From contig NZ_SBIV01000002.1 of the NCBI RefSeq assembly GCF_004765795.1, positions 372,001-436,000 of the forward strand: a DNA stretch of 64,000 nucleotides, written 5' to 3'. Position 1 is the first letter of the stretch. The number at the start of each line of letters is the position of its first letter. Of the stretch, positions 16,800-24,859 are shown in pieces. The stretch comes from Halorussus marinus (lineage in GTDB: Archaea; Halobacteriota; Halobacteria; Halobacteriales; Haladaptataceae). A program made the translations under genes and the position numbers. The notes under the pieces are model-generated. The model worked only from the letters and a program-made list of their open reading frames with translations, searched no databases and had not been told where the DNA came from.

Positions 16800-16871
16800 T
16801 ACGGCAACTGGTGCGACGACTGAATTGTCGAGCATCGCGTACACCCGCCGGAAATCCGCGTCCAGCGTTCG

Positions 16872-17423
16872 CTACTCGCCGTCCAGGATACCGAGCGCCG
16901 CCGCGGCGTCGCCGTCCATCCGTCTCAACAGGTCGCGCATCTCTGCCTTGCGCTCGTCGGTCACGGTCGCGTGGACCATTCCCTCGCCCGGCTGGCCGTA
17001 GACCACGCTCGCGCCGGCCGGCGCGAGGGCGATCGCGGGCAGCGTCGCGAGGTCTTCTTCGCCGTCGACGACGACGATCGTCGGCTCGGAGTCGGCGAGC
17101 GCGTCCCGGAGCGCGACGAGCAACTCGCGGGTCAGGGTCGCCGCGGGATTCTCGACGCGGACTTCGCGGGCGGTCTCGCGGAGGCGGGCGACCTCCTCGC
17201 CGACCGACTCGGAGACAGCCTCACGCTCGGTCAGTCCGTCCACGACCGCGACGTCCGGGGCGGCTCCGGCCGCCGCGAGGTGGGCGGTCACCACGTCGCC
17301 GACCGCGATGAGGGGGCCGCCCGCCGCGGCCACCAGCGGCTCGGCGTCGGTGAAGATCCGCCCAAGCGGCGCTTTGAGCTCGCCGCGGAGCTCGTCGGGC
17401 AAGACGAGGAGGGCGTCGCTCAC
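16872..17423 (-). CDS. GTP-dependent dephospho-CoA kinase (DUF359 family)
   Basis: This 183-residue protein begins LLVLPDELRGELKAPLGRIF and includes IAVGDVVTAHL and IVVVDGEEDLATLPAIALAPAG, the marks of the archaeal DUF359 family shown to phosphorylate dephospho-CoA with GTP in the last step of coenzyme A synthesis. It lies 4 nt downstream of spt4 in the order Rpo7-Spt4-DUF359 that is common in archaea, so the assignment has good contextual support. It is probably translated from the same mRNA as the RNA polymerase genes. Confidence 0.9.
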   Translation of the reverse strand: MSDALLVLPDELRGELKAPLGRIFTDAEPLVAAAGGPLIAVGDVVTAHLAAAGAAPDVAVVDGLTEREAVSESVGEEVARLRETAREVRVENPAATLTRELLVALRDALADSEPTIVVVDGEEDLATLPAIALAPAGASVVYGQPGEGMVHATVTDERKAEMRDLLRRMDGDAAAALGILDGE

Positions 17424-17427
17424 GGCT

Positions 17428-17625
17428 CTACCGGACTTTCAGCGCGTACTTGCCCGGCTGGGTGACTTCCATCTCGACGGCGATCTCGCTCTCGTCGGGA
17501 TGGGCGACGATGACGTATCCGGCCCAGTCCTCGGTGAGGCTGGTCGACCCGCAGATCGGGCAGGTGTCCTGATCGGGCTCGGCGACGGCGTGACATTCGC
17601 GGCAGGCGAGTCGGTCACTGGCCAT
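17428..17625 (-). CDS. spt4: Transcription elongation factor Spt4 (RNA polymerase subunit E'')
   Basis: This 65-residue zinc-finger protein has C-x2-C pairs in LACRECH and CPICGSTSL, followed by DWAGYVIVAHPDESEIA. It is archaeal Spt4, formerly called RpoE'', which partners with Spt5 to clamp RNA polymerase onto the template and promote processivity. It lies 2 nt after the rpo7 stop, in the conserved gene order. Confidence 0.95.
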   Translation of the reverse strand: MASDRLACRECHAVAEPDQDTCPICGSTSLTEDWAGYVIVAHPDESEIAVEMEVTQPGKYALKVR

Positions 17626-17627
17626 CG

Positions 17628-18200
17628 TTACTCACTCTCGGTGGTCGCCTGGCGCTTCTCGCGGTCCTCTTTCAGCCAGCCGTGTTTGCCCAGTCCGACC
17701 TGCTTTGCGGTGAGGCCGATCTTGCTCTCGCGGGGGTTGCGCTCGTCGATGCTCTTGGTGACGATGCGCGCCCGGACCGAGTCGCCGACCCCGAGCGTGC
17801 GGTTCGACTCGCGGGAGGCGAGCATCTGGCCCTCCTCGTCGTACGCGAGGTACTCGTCGGAGATCTGAGAGACGTGGAGCAGTCCGTCGACCGGACCGAT
17901 GCCGACGAACGCGCCGAAGTTGACGACCTCGACGATCTCGCCGTCGACGACCTCCTGCATCTTCGGGTCGTAGGTGACGGCGTCGAACTCCGCCTCGTAG
18001 TAGACGCCGGGGCGGTTTGGCAACACCGCGCCGTCGCCGATGTCGTGGACCTCGGTGACGCTGACGACGCTACCCGCGTCCTCGTCCATCCGACCTTCGA
18101 GTTTGTCCTGGAGCAGTCGCTTCACTAGCTTCGGCGTGACCTCCGCGAGGTGCTTTGGGGGCACCTCGACCGTATCTTTGAGTCTGACCCGTTTGTACAT
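17628..18200 (-). CDS. rpo7: DNA-directed RNA polymerase subunit Rpo7 (E')
   Basis: This 190-residue Rpo7/RpoE' has an N-terminal RNP-like domain (starting MYKRVRLKDTVEVPPKHL) and a C-terminal S1/OB domain (about residues 82-160) with VNFGAFVGIGPVDGLLHVSQ. It forms the RNA polymerase stalk with Rpo4 and contacts emerging RNA. The C-terminal tail is acidic and polar. It is preceded by the PIN-domain gene and followed by spt4 with 1-2 nt gaps. Confidence 0.96.
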   Translation of the reverse strand: MYKRVRLKDTVEVPPKHLAEVTPKLVKRLLQDKLEGRMDEDAGSVVSVTEVHDIGDGAVLPNRPGVYYEAEFDAVTYDPKMQEVVDGEIVEVVNFGAFVGIGPVDGLLHVSQISDEYLAYDEEGQMLASRESNRTLGVGDSVRARIVTKSIDERNPRESKIGLTAKQVGLGKHGWLKEDREKRQATTESE

Positions 18201-18201
18201 G

Positions 18202-18582
18202 CTAAAGTTTGCTGATTTCGAGTTTGTTCCGGCCCCTTATATGAATTACCGGTGTGCCCGCGTCGAGCACGCGCCGTTTCAACGGGGCGTCGTTCGTGAC
18301 GACGTAGTCGACCTCGTCTGCGAGTTCGACCAGCGCGTCGTCGGCGTACGATTCGTCGTGATCGACGGTCCGACAGCGGTCGGCCGCCAGGTCCGCGCCG
18401 ACGCTCGCGGCGACGGCTTCCTGTCCGGCGCCGTCCGCGAGCTTCGACAGCTCGTCGCGGACGGCGCGGGGGACGACGCACTCGAACTCGCCCAGCAGGC
18501 GGTCGAGTTCGTCGAAGACCCGCACGTCGCACTCGATCGGCATCATGAGTGCGCTCGTGTCGAAGGCGACCGCGTCGGCCAT
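18202..18582 (-). CDS. PIN-domain RNase-like protein (FCF1/rRNA-processing type)
   Basis: This 126-residue single PIN domain starts VAFDTSALMMPIE with the first catalytic aspartate, then VPRAVRDELSKLA with the conserved glutamate, and later ADDALVELADEVDYVVTNDAPLKRR with the C-terminal acidic residues. PIN domains cut single-stranded RNA. The stable position between eIF2-gamma and Rpo7 in archaea suggests a housekeeping rRNA-processing function rather than a toxin; no antitoxin gene is adjacent. Its ATG directly abuts the eIF2-gamma stop. Confidence 0.88.
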   Translation of the reverse strand: MADAVAFDTSALMMPIECDVRVFDELDRLLGEFECVVPRAVRDELSKLADGAGQEAVAASVGADLAADRCRTVDHDESYADDALVELADEVDYVVTNDAPLKRRVLDAGTPVIHIRGRNKLEISKL

Positions 18583-19815
18583 CTATCCGCGCAGGGTGCC
18601 GACGCCGATGAGCCGCCAGCGTGCGCCGATCCGGCGGTTGATGGCGATCTTGGCCCCCTCGGGCGCGCAGACGGGGCGCTTCAGCGCGACCTCGCACTCG
18701 CCCTCGCGGGCGCTGGTCACAGAGCCGACCGTGGTCGCGGTGCCGACGGTGAGCATCAGCGGCTCGCCCGTCGAGATCTCCTCGACGTCCTCGTCGTCGA
18801 CGCCAACGAGGCGTTCGAGCAGATCGACCTCCATCGTGAACTGGCGCCACGTCGGCGGGAGCGACCCCGGCGGGCCGGCGAGCTGGCCCGCCAGCGCGTC
18901 GCCCTTGGTGAGGCTGGGGTCGAGGCCGGTGCCGACGCCGAGCAGGCCGCCGGGCGTCACTTCGTCGACGGTGTCGCCGCCCGCCTGAAGCGAGCGCACC
19001 TCTGTCTGGATGGGCTGCCACTCGGTCTGGCCGCCCTCCTCGACTTCCCTGCCGGGCCGGAGTTCGATCTCGTCGCCGTTCGACAGCCGGCCTTCGACCA
19101 GACTGCCGCCGAGCACGCCGCCGACCAGCCCGTCCCACGACGTGCCGGGACGGTTGATGTCGAAGCTCCGGGCGACGTACATCCGGGCGTCCCGATCCGG
19201 ATCGCGGTCGGGCGTCGGGATCTCCTCCTCGACGGCGTCGATGAGGAGGTCGATGTTGACCTCCTGTTGGGCCGAGATAGGCACGACCGGCGCGTCCTCG
19301 GCGACGGTGCCCTCGACGAACTCCTGGATCTCCCGGTAGTTCTGCTCGGCCTGCTCGCGGTCGACGAGGTCGACCTTGTTCTGGGCGATGACGATGTTGT
19401 CGATCCCGATGATGTCGAGCGCCATCAGGTGTTCTTCGGTCTGGGCCTGCGGGACCGGCTCGCTCGCGCTCACCACGAGCACCGCGCCGTCCATGATGGC
19501 CGCGCCAGAGAGCATCGTCGCCATTAGCGTCTCGTGGCCCGGCGCGTCGACGAACGACACCGTTCGGACCGGTTCGCTCTCGCTGCCATCCGGGCAGGTC
19601 TCATCGACCGTGTAGCACTCCGGAGCGTCCATGCCGGGACACTGCCGGAACGTGGCGTCTGCGTACCCGAGCCGGATGGAGATACCACGTTTCATCTCCT
19701 CGGAATGCTGGTCCGTCCACTCGCCGGAAAGCGCCTGCACGAGCGTCGTCTTTCCGTGGTCTACGTGGCCGACCAGCCCGATATTCACCTCCGGTTGGGC
19801 GTATGTTCCTGTCAA
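18583..19815 (-). CDS. eif2g: Translation initiation factor aIF2 subunit gamma
   Basis: This 410-residue GTPase carries initiator Met-tRNA to the ribosome. It shows G1 GHVDHGKT, G3 DAPGHE, G4 NKVD and G5 SAQ motifs, a cysteine knuckle around [16 protein letters not shown], then two beta-barrel domains. The start codon is TTG (19813-19815): no ATG or GTG fits, and a perfect Shine-Dalgarno AGGAGGT lies 5 nt upstream. A TATA-like GGTTTATCAG near 19863-19871 would give a 5' leader of roughly 20-25 nt. It heads the operon running to moaE. Confidence 0.96.
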   Translation of the reverse strand: MTGTYAQPEVNIGLVGHVDHGKTTLVQALSGEWTDQHSEEMKRGISIRLGYADATFRQCPGMDAPECYTVDETCPDGSESEPVRTVSFVDAPGHETLMATMLSGAAIMDGAVLVVSASEPVPQAQTEEHLMALDIIGIDNIVIAQNKVDLVDREQAEQNYREIQEFVEGTVAEDAPVVPISAQQEVNIDLLIDAVEEEIPTPDRDPDRDARMYVARSFDINRPGTSWDGLVGGVLGGSLVEGRLSNGDEIELRPGREVEEGGQTEWQPIQTEVRSLQAGGDTVDEVTPGGLLGVGTGLDPSLTKGDALAGQLAGPPGSLPPTWRQFTMEVDLLERLVGVDDEDVEEISTGEPLMLTVGTATTVGSVTSAREGECEVALKRPVCAPEGAKIAINRRIGARWRLIGVGTLRG

Positions 19816-19820
19816 CGTTG

Positions 19821-19827
19821 ACCTCCT
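19821..19827 (-). promoter_or_regulatory. Strong Shine-Dalgarno fixing a TTG start for eif2g
   Basis: AGGAGGT on the minus strand is separated by five bases (CAACG) from the TTG start at 19815. Most other genes in this window look leaderless, so a full-consensus ribosome binding site paired with a rare start codon stands out. Confidence 0.7.
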
Positions 19828-19991
19828 GAAGTAATTCTACTGGAAGATTCGCCCCGAACGACTGATAAACCTACTGTTCTGGTTCGCCCGGTCGCGTCGG
19901 GGCGAGACCAGTGGTACCGAAGTGCGCGCGTCGTCGGTCGGGGTCGCTCCCGATCGAGCGGCCATACCCATAATATATTTTACAAAAGAGA

Positions 19992-20011
19992 GCTAAAGCG
20001 AACGTTTTAGC
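19992..20011 (+). promoter_or_regulatory. TATA box and overlapping palindrome of the HTH regulator gene
   Basis: GCTAAAGCG-AA-CGTTTTAGC is a 9-bp inverted repeat with one mismatch. Its right arm holds the TATA-like GTTTTAG about 28 nt upstream of the ATG at 20035. The symmetry, spanning TATA, fits an operator for a dimeric winged-helix protein, most simply the product of the gene itself (inference). Confidence 0.5.
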
Positions 20012-20034
20012 CCCAAGCGGTCGTTGGCCGACGT

Positions 20035-20961
20035 ATGAGCGAGACGAGCGGGCCGAACGCGACCATCAACGACTGCGAGGACTGCGTGGCCCCCGCCGAG
20101 GCGTTCTCGGTCATCGCCAACGAAACGCGGCTCTCGATCCTGGAGGCGCTCTGGAAGGCCCCCGAGCGCCCGGTGAGCTTCTCGGAGTTGCGCCGGGAGG
20201 TCGACATGCGCGACAGCGCGCAGTTCAACTACCACCTCAAACAGCTCACCGACCACTTCGTCGCGAGCACCGACGACGGCTACGAGTTCCGGCAGGCGGG
20301 CAAGAAGGTCGTCCGCGCGGTGCTCGCCGGGACCTTCAACGAGCACCCCGAGATGGGGCCGTTCGAGACCGACAGCACCTGCGCGGCCTGCGGGGCCGCC
20401 CTCCACGCCTACTACGCCGACGAGATGCTGGCCATCGCGTGTAGCGAGTGCGAGAAGAACCACGGAGAGTATCCGTTCCCGCCCGGCGGACTCAACGACC
20501 GGACCCGCGAGGAGATCCTCGACGCGTTCAATCAGCGCGTCCGCCACCTCCACTGTCTGGCGGCCGACGGGGTCTGCCCCGAGTGTAACGGCCGGATGCG
20601 GACCGCAGTCACCCACGACGACGAGGACTACCTCGGGCTGGAGGTCCGGGTCGACCACGAGTGCGAGCAGTGTCGCCACCGGCTCTACTCGGCGGTGGGC
20701 CTCTCGCTACTCGACCAGTCGGACGTGGTAACGTTCCACCGCGACCACGGCGTCGACCTCTGTACGAAGCCCTACTGGGACCTGCCGTGGTGTGTCAGCG
20801 ACGAGTACACCACCGTCCGCTCGGAGGATCCGTGGCGGATCCGGATCGAGATCCCGCTCGACGACGAGGTGCTGGCGGTGACTCTCGACGGCGAACTCGA
20901 CGTGCTCGAGATGGAGCGCGAGACCGCGCCGTCGGCCGCCGAGGACGCGACGGCGACCTGA
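20035..20961 (+). CDS. ArsR-like HTH regulator with two zinc ribbons
   Basis: This 308-residue protein has an N-terminal winged helix-turn-helix (about residues 20-100: AFSVIANETRLSILEALW, then SFSELRREVDMRDSAQFNYHLKQL) of the ArsR/DUF7347-like type common in haloarchaea. Two zinc-binding regions follow: CAACGAAL...CSECEKN (about 115-145) and CPECNGRM...CEQCRHRL (about 180-215), then an acidic C-terminal domain. It is probably a transcriptional regulator whose zinc ribbons shape the effector domain. It is divergent from eif2g. A palindrome covers its TATA box. The ligand or signal is unknown. Confidence 0.88.
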   Translation: MSETSGPNATINDCEDCVAPAEAFSVIANETRLSILEALWKAPERPVSFSELRREVDMRDSAQFNYHLKQLTDHFVASTDDGYEFRQAGKKVVRAVLAGTFNEHPEMGPFETDSTCAACGAALHAYYADEMLAIACSECEKNHGEYPFPPGGLNDRTREEILDAFNQRVRHLHCLAADGVCPECNGRMRTAVTHDDEDYLGLEVRVDHECEQCRHRLYSAVGLSLLDQSDVVTFHRDHGVDLCTKPYWDLPWCVSDEYTTVRSEDPWRIRIEIPLDDEVLAVTLDGELDVLEMERETAPSAAEDATAT

Positions 20962-21045
20962 CGGACCGCACGCGACCGAGCCCGGACGCGACGAGCCGAT
21001 CCCGACCGGCGATTAGCTTTTGTTTCCGGCGTCCGGAGCGAGAGT

Positions 21046-22008
21046 GTGCGAGAGTTCCCCTTCGAGTTGGCGCTGTGCGCTCACCTCGAAGCGACCGAGG
21101 AGTGGGTCGTCGGCCGCCAGATCGGCGGCGGGGTCCGCGCGCCGGGCAACCGCATCCTCGACGTGGTCTGCGTCGAGCCCGGCCCGGAGATGGACGCCCG
21201 CGCGGCGCTGACTCCCGAGGCGATCCCCGACGCCGCCGTCGAGAGCGACGCGAGCGTCGGGCGGGCCCGCGACCCCGTCGAGGCGTTCGACTGCTCGCCC
21301 GAGCACGCCAGACGGGTCGCCGACCGGGCGGTCGAGATCGGGTTCTTCGAGCGCGCGCTCGGCGGCGGCGTCCGGCAGGTCGCGCGCTACCCCGACGACT
21401 GGTTCGGGCGGCTCGTCGGCGTCGAGAACAAGCCCGACCTCGACGCGCCCGGCGACCTGTTGACACAGCTCCGGAAGGACGCGAGCCTCGCGGTGGTCGA
21501 CAAAGCGGTGCTCGCGACCGAGAGCTACGTCACCGGCGCCCACCTCAACCGGCTCCCCGACCCGGTCGGCGTCTGGCGGTTCGACCCCGAAACCGGCGAC
21601 CGGGAGGTCGTCCGCGAGCCCGAGCCCCTGCCCGCCTCGGAGGGCGGCGTCGAGGTGCTCGACGAACACCCGCTCCGGACCGACGTCGCGCCCGTCTCGG
21701 CCGACGAGAAGGCCCGTCGGCGCCGGCGGATGGCCGAGCGGGCCTACGGGAAGGGGTGGCGGACCTACGAGTTTCCCGCCTGCGCGCGGGCCGAGATCGC
21801 GGCCCGCGAGGGCGCCGACGGCCTGCCGTTCTGCGAGTGGAAAGGCGGCGTGGTCAACCCCGCCGAGTGCGGACCGTCGTGTCCCGGCCACGAGGCCGCC
21901 GACCCGCCGGACGTCGACCTCGACGCCGCCCGCGACGGTCGGACGCCGTGGGTCGCCGATCCCGAAGGGCGGGCGCGCCGACAGTCGGGACTCGACCGGT
22001 TCTGCTGA
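21046..22008 (+). CDS. DUF5787-like conserved haloarchaeal protein
   Basis: This 320-residue protein begins at GTG 21046 (REFPFELALCAHLEATEEW). It contains a restriction-endonuclease-like stretch: RILDVVCVEPGPEM near residue 40 and LVGVENKPDLDAPGDLLTQL near 125, giving a D...ExK-type acidic/lysine pattern. The C-terminal part has four cysteines (FPACARAEI, FCEWKGG, ECGPSCPGH) suitable for an iron-sulfur or zinc site. It looks like the DUF5787 family. A nuclease-like fold plus metal site is inference; no partner gene suggests a defence system. Confidence 0.75.
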   Translation: MREFPFELALCAHLEATEEWVVGRQIGGGVRAPGNRILDVVCVEPGPEMDARAALTPEAIPDAAVESDASVGRARDPVEAFDCSPEHARRVADRAVEIGFFERALGGGVRQVARYPDDWFGRLVGVENKPDLDAPGDLLTQLRKDASLAVVDKAVLATESYVTGAHLNRLPDPVGVWRFDPETGDREVVREPEPLPASEGGVEVLDEHPLRTDVAPVSADEKARRRRRMAERAYGKGWRTYEFPACARAEIAAREGADGLPFCEWKGGVVNPAECGPSCPGHEAADPPDVDLDAARDGRTPWVADPEGRARRQSGLDRFC

Positions 22009-22052
22009 CCGGAGACCCGAAATACTTCAACCGCCGGGCCGAACGCTCGGAC

Positions 22053-22697
22053 ATGTACGACAGGATCCTCGTTCCGACCGACGGTACCGAACAGCGCCCG
22101 GTGACGACCCACGCGCTCAACGTCGCCGAGCTCGCGGACGCCGAGGTCCACGCCCTCTACGTTGTCGACGAGAAGGCGCTGAACTACCAGCCCTCCGAGG
22201 CGGGCCGGGCCGAGACCCGCGAGGCCCGACGCGAGGAGGGCGAGGAGGCGACCGCGCGAATCGCCGAGGAGGCCGAGGAGCGCGGCGTCGACGTCGTCAC
22301 AGCGATCGAGGAGGGGAATCCGAAGACCGTCATCGGCGCGTACGCCGAGGACCGCGACGCCGACATGATCGTGATGGGGACCCGCGGGCGGTCGGGCGTC
22401 GACCGGTACGTCCTCGGGAGCGTGACCGAGGAGGTCGTCCGGGCCAGCGAGGTGCCGGTGCTGACGGTCAATCTCGCGCGTCAGGGCCGGGCGATCGGGG
22501 ACGCCGATGCCGCCGTCGAGCGCGCCGGCGACGTGCTCGCCGACGAGGGCCACGAGGTCGCCGAGATCCCCGAGGATCCCTACCGGGAGAGCAACACCTG
22601 GATCGTGCGGGCCCGAACCGAAGACGACGAGACGTTCAACGTCCACATCGACGCCGCCTCGGGCGAGGCGCGCGTCGCCAGCATCGGGCGGGACTGA
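22053..22697 (+). CDS. Universal stress protein with C-terminal extension
   Basis: This 214-residue protein has an N-terminal UspA domain (about residues 1-145): MYDRILVPTDGTEQ, then MGTRGRSGVDRYVLGSVTEE with the ATP-binding G-2x-G-9x-G pattern. A distinct C-terminal segment follows (about 150-214: AVERAGDVLADEGHEVAEIP, then NTWIVRARTEDDETFNVHID), resembling a small PepSY- or DUF2188-like alpha/beta unit. It is a cytosolic ATP-binding stress protein of unknown client. The start at 22053 is set by the UspA N-terminus, 45 nt after the preceding stop. Confidence 0.9.
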   Translation: MYDRILVPTDGTEQRPVTTHALNVAELADAEVHALYVVDEKALNYQPSEAGRAETREARREEGEEATARIAEEAEERGVDVVTAIEEGNPKTVIGAYAEDRDADMIVMGTRGRSGVDRYVLGSVTEEVVRASEVPVLTVNLARQGRAIGDADAAVERAGDVLADEGHEVAEIPEDPYRESNTWIVRARTEDDETFNVHIDAASGEARVASIGRD

Positions 22698-22752
22698 CCG
22701 TCGCGACCGAGAGAGCACGAACTACTTGACGCTGGCCCGAAAACGGCCGACC

Positions 22753-23358
22753 ATGGCCGCCGGAGTCGTCGTCGCCGGGGGGCGCTCGACCCGATTCGGC
22801 GAGCCCGACAAGGCGCTTGCCGACCTCGCGGGCGTCCCGATGGTGCGCCGAGTCGCCGACCGCATCGCGCCCGCGATCGACGCGCTCGTGCTCAACTGCC
22901 GGGCCGACCAGCGCGAGGGGCTGGCCGACGCGCTGGCGGGCTACGACCACCCGGTGTCGTTCGCGGTCGACCCGGAGCCCGATCGGGGGCCGATGGCGGG
23001 GATTCGGACGGGGCTCCGGGCCGCCGAGTCGGAGTACGCCGCGGTGGTCGCCTGCGACATGCCGTTCGTCGACCCCGCGCTCGTCGCCCACCTCTTCGAG
23101 CGGGCGGCGGGCCGCGACGGGGCGGTACCGCGTCTCGACGGCTACTTCGAGCCGATCCACGCGGTCTACCGGGCCGACGCGATGGCGGCCGCCTGCGATC
23201 GGGCGCTCGAACGCGGGGACCGCCGGATCGTCGCGCCGTTCGAGGACCTCGAGATCGCCGCGGTCGAGGGCGAGGAGCTCGCACGGTTCGCCGGCGACTC
23301 CTTCGAGAACGTCAACACACGAGAAGCGCTCGCCGACGCCGCCGAACGGGTCGAGTGA
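22753..23358 (+). CDS. mobA: Molybdenum cofactor guanylyltransferase
   Basis: This 201-residue nucleotidyltransferase has the N-terminal GGRSTRFGEPDKAL signature (here AGGRSTRFG), a metal-binding ACDMPFVDP, and a late DSFENVNTREAL motif typical of MobA. It attaches GMP to molybdopterin to make the dinucleotide cofactor. The ATG at 22753 begins the conserved strand directly. Other Moco-related genes here are moaE (13544) and an AOR-family enzyme (31122), but they are not in one operon. Confidence 0.9.
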   Translation: MAAGVVVAGGRSTRFGEPDKALADLAGVPMVRRVADRIAPAIDALVLNCRADQREGLADALAGYDHPVSFAVDPEPDRGPMAGIRTGLRAAESEYAAVVACDMPFVDPALVAHLFERAAGRDGAVPRLDGYFEPIHAVYRADAMAAACDRALERGDRRIVAPFEDLEIAAVEGEELARFAGDSFENVNTREALADAAERVE

Positions 23359-23412
23359 TCGACCGAGCCGGAGGGCGAAGCTTCAAAAGCGACACCGTCG
23401 ATACGGGAACCC

Positions 23413-24840
23413 ATGCACACGTTCTCGCGGCGGTGGGTCCTCACCGTCACGGTGCTGTGTTGTCTCTCGACCGCGATTCCGCCCGCGGTCGCCGGGGGGA
23501 GCGGGGCCGAGATCGGAACCCGGGCCGGCCAGCCCGCGCCCGACGACCCCTGCGTCGGCACCGTCACCGAGCCCGCGAACGGTACGACCGTCGTCAGCGT
23601 CCAGGGGATGCGCTTTGGCTCCGAGGGCGGCAAGCGGCCCGCCAAGCTCGTCGGCGTCGGACCGCGGGGCGAGATCCGGTGGGTCCACCAGAGCGCCGAG
23701 GAGCTCGACGCGGTGTGGGGCTACGACGTCGACCCGATGGCGAACGGACACGTCTTCGTGACCGCCACCGTCCGGGGCCACGAGACCGTCGTCTACGAGT
23801 TCGACCCCGCCGCCCAACAGCGAGTCTGGACCGAGCGATTCGACCTCGCCGACACCCACGACGCCGACCTGATCGAGGGCGGCGAGGAGATTCTGGTCGC
23901 CAACATGCGCAATTACAACGAGACGACCGACGAGAACGAGGACCGCATCTTCGTCTACAACCGCACGACCGAGGAGATCGAGTGGGAGTGGCACTTCGAC
24001 GACCACTACGATCGGGACGACGTCGCGGAGAACTACACCGACGACTGGACCCACGTAAACGACGTCGACGAGGTCGGCGAGGGGCTGTATCTGGCCTCGC
24101 CGCGGAACTTCGATCAGGCGATCGTCGTGAACCGCTCGACCGGCGAGATCGAGCTGAAGCTGGGCGCCGACCAGAACCACGACGTGCTCGACGAACAGCA
24201 CAACCCCGACTACCTCGAAAGCGAGAACGGGACGCCCACGCTACTGGTCGGCGACAGCGAGAACGACCGGATCGTCGAGTACGCCAACCGCGGTCGGGAC
24301 CCGACCGACGGCGACGGCTGGACCCGGACGTGGAGCCTGACCGGCGACCTGAACTGGCCGCGGGACGCCGACCGGCTCGCCGACGGCGACACGCTCGTGA
24401 CCGACTCGGCGAGCCACCGGGTCGCGGAGGTGACCCCCGAGGGCGAGGTCGTCTGGGAGTTCTACGCGCCGTGGCTGATCTACGACGCCGCGCGCCTGAG
24501 CCAGACCAACGAGAGCGGCGGCCCGACGATGGCCGATCTGAACGCGACGGGCGCCCGCGAGATCGACGGCGGCGAGGGGCGCCACGAGAACGCCAGCGCG
24601 CTCGAAGCCTGCCACCGGCGGCTCGAAAACGTGACCGGGTGGGCCGAGGACCAGACGCCGACCGAAACCGACGCTCGGACCACCGAGAGCGCGCTCGACG
24701 AGGCCGACGCCGACGCCCGGACCGCCGAGAGCGAGACCGAGGGCGCGACGAGCTCGGTCCCCGGGTTCGGTCCGGTCGCCGCGCTTTCGGGCGTCGCGAC
24801 CGCGCTCGCGCTCGCCGTCGGGCGGCGTCGAGGCCGGTAG
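23413..24840 (+). CDS. Secreted arylsulfotransferase-like protein with PGF-CTERM anchor
   Basis: This 475-residue surface protein has a Sec signal peptide (about residues 1-29, WVLTVTVLCCLSTAIPPAVAGG), then a beta-propeller-like domain of the arylsulfotransferase/ASST type, with repeated acidic strand-turn units such as TVRGHETVVYEFDP and TDSASHRVAEVTPEGEVVWE. A Thr/Glu-rich stalk (about 410-450) leads to a PGF-CTERM sorting tail: VPGFGPVAALSGVATALALA then RRRGR. In haloarchaea this tail is processed by an archaeosortase and replaced with lipid. Enzymatic activity is unproven; haloarchaeal relatives may be structural or binding propellers. Confidence 0.85.
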   Translation: MHTFSRRWVLTVTVLCCLSTAIPPAVAGGSGAEIGTRAGQPAPDDPCVGTVTEPANGTTVVSVQGMRFGSEGGKRPAKLVGVGPRGEIRWVHQSAEELDAVWGYDVDPMANGHVFVTATVRGHETVVYEFDPAAQQRVWTERFDLADTHDADLIEGGEEILVANMRNYNETTDENEDRIFVYNRTTEEIEWEWHFDDHYDRDDVAENYTDDWTHVNDVDEVGEGLYLASPRNFDQAIVVNRSTGEIELKLGADQNHDVLDEQHNPDYLESENGTPTLLVGDSENDRIVEYANRGRDPTDGDGWTRTWSLTGDLNWPRDADRLADGDTLVTDSASHRVAEVTPEGEVVWEFYAPWLIYDAARLSQTNESGGPTMADLNATGAREIDGGEGRHENASALEACHRRLENVTGWAEDQTPTETDARTTESALDEADADARTAESETEGATSSVPGFGPVAALSGVATALALAVGRRRGR

Positions 24841-24859
24841 CGCTCGCAGGCCCGAGCCC

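Noticed and set aside
16557-16844. A 95-codon frame through repeat copy 1, with a similar translated stretch in copy 2
   Set aside because: The shared peptide follows from the shared hairpin DNA; the frame has no good start signal and its ends differ between copies.
18202-18582. PIN protein as a VapC-type toxin
   Set aside because: No antitoxin ORF lies beside it and the position between aIF2-gamma and Rpo7 is a conserved housekeeping location.
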